NCBI GenBank assembly: GCA_029881635.1
Contig: JAOUMG010000184.1
Span: forward strand, 1-5,349
Source: Paracoccaceae bacterium
GTDB taxonomy: Bacteria > Pseudomonadota > Alphaproteobacteria > Rhodobacterales > Rhodobacteraceae
Length of the DNA: 5,349 bases
Direction of reading: 5' to 3'
Shown: in pieces, positions 4,913-5,349 of the stretch
How the letters are laid out: each line of letters begins with the position of its first letter
How positions within the stretch are numbered: position 1 is the first letter of the stretch
Made by a program: the position numbers and the translations under genes
The notes under the pieces: model-generated
The model's database searches: none
Told to the model about the DNA's origin: nothing
Seen by the model: only the letters and a program-made list of their open reading frames with translations

Positions 4913-4923
4913 AGAGGTTTCAG

Positions 4924-5349
4924 GTGGCTGGAAAAACAGAAAAACGCAAGCAAGAGCTGCGCCAAAAGCTGATTGAAGCGGCAGAACGCCAGATCGTCTC
5001 AGGCGGCGTGGCTGGGGTGAAGGCGCGCGATCTGGCTGCAGAAGCAGGTTGTGCACTGGGCGCCATTTACAATGTTTTTGATGATTTGAACGCTTTGGTC
5101 ATGGAAGTGAACGGCCGAACTTTCCGTAAGTTAGGCATACGCGTCGCAGGATCACTGTCAGGCTCTGACGGCGAGCCGCCAGTGGCAAGGCTTATTCGGA
5201 TGTCGAATGCCTATCTGGCCTTTGCATCCGAGAATACCAACCTCTGGCGAGCGCTGTTCGATCTGGAGATGACCAACGAAATGCCGGTGCCCGAGTGGTA
5301 CCTTAAGGAACTGCAACAACTTTTCGCCCATATTGCACGTCCGGTGTCG
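4924..5349 (+). CDS. TetR/AcrR-family transcriptional regulator, 3' end outside window
   Basis: The first 142 codons of a TetR-family repressor are present; the family is usually about 190-220 aa, so roughly a quarter to a third is missing off the right edge. The N-terminal DNA-binding domain covers about residues 10-55. It has helix 1 QKLIEAAERQIVSGGVAGV (14-32), a helix-turn-helix with ARDLAAEAGCALGAIYNVF (34-52), and then DDLNALV where many relatives have KDELL. The following RLIRMSNAYLAFASENTNLW (89-108) with RALFDLEM resembles the WHG-type ligand domain (Pfam TetR_C_33), hinting at a small-molecule effector. The start is GTG 4924: a TGA at 4900-4902 closes the frame upstream, no ATG intervenes, and AAGAGG lies 6 nt before it. 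Its targets cannot be read from this window; the 4493 gene just upstream is one candidate. Confidence 0.92.
   Translation, partial: MAGKTEKRKQELRQKLIEAAERQIVSGGVAGVKARDLAAEAGCALGAIYNVFDDLNALVMEVNGRTFRKLGIRVAGSLSGSDGEPPVARLIRMSNAYLAFASENTNLWRALFDLEMTNEMPVPEWYLKELQQLFAHIARPVS

Noticed and set aside
1..5349. CRISPR array, transposase, phage or defence genes
   Set aside because: No regularly spaced long repeats, no transposase or integrase motifs, and no known defence domains are visible on either strand.

Overview
The window looks like a chromosomal segment of an alphaproteobacterium, most likely a member of the Rhodobacterales (Roseobacter group). This rests on the GC-rich coding sequence, the style of the PxpC and PxpA proteins, the Ser-Asp-His YbfF-type hydrolase, and a perfect TTAA-N7-TTAA box of the kind bound by CtrA, a cell-cycle regulator of alphaproteobacteria. 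The family calls come from recognising motifs by eye; no database search was possible.

Layout. Positions 2-1790 (+) hold the end of a 5-oxoprolinase operon: pxpC, open at the left edge and lacking only its first few residues, then pxpA, which overlaps it by 8 nt. pxpB is expected just outside the window. Positions 1912-2049 (-) encode a 45-aa entericidin-type lipoprotein with its own likely promoter and terminator. Positions 2196-2378 (+) encode a probable 60-aa single-pass membrane peptide, preceded by an almost perfect 18-bp palindrome. Positions 2379-2720 are a gene-poor, AT-richer stretch holding a strong intrinsic terminator, a possible short RNA in front of it, and a leader hairpin. Positions 2721-3074 (+) encode a 117-aa three-helix membrane protein of unknown role. 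Between it and the next gene lie helically phased GGGAC repeats and the CtrA-like box. Positions 3216-3515 (+) encode a 99-aa lipoprotein of unknown role. An imperfect palindromic repeat of about 113 bp (3527-3639) separates it from a convergent alpha/beta hydrolase (3638-4399, -). A divergent gene (4493-4864, +) encodes a 123-aa protein with one C-terminal membrane helix. At the right edge is the first 142 codons of a TetR-family regulator starting with GTG (4924 onward), with a short palindrome over its ribosome binding site.

How the parts relate. PxpC and PxpA act together with PxpB to hydrolyse 5-oxo-L-proline to glutamate using ATP. The rest reads as ordinary core or near-core housekeeping and envelope genes, several of them short and uncharacterised, in separate transcription units. 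I see no defence system, mobile element with a transposase, CRISPR array, tRNA or rRNA. The most interesting material is in the intergenic DNA: the 3091-3193 regulatory cluster, the 3527-3639 repeat that supplies the hydrolase stop codon, and several clean palindromes just upstream of small envelope genes.
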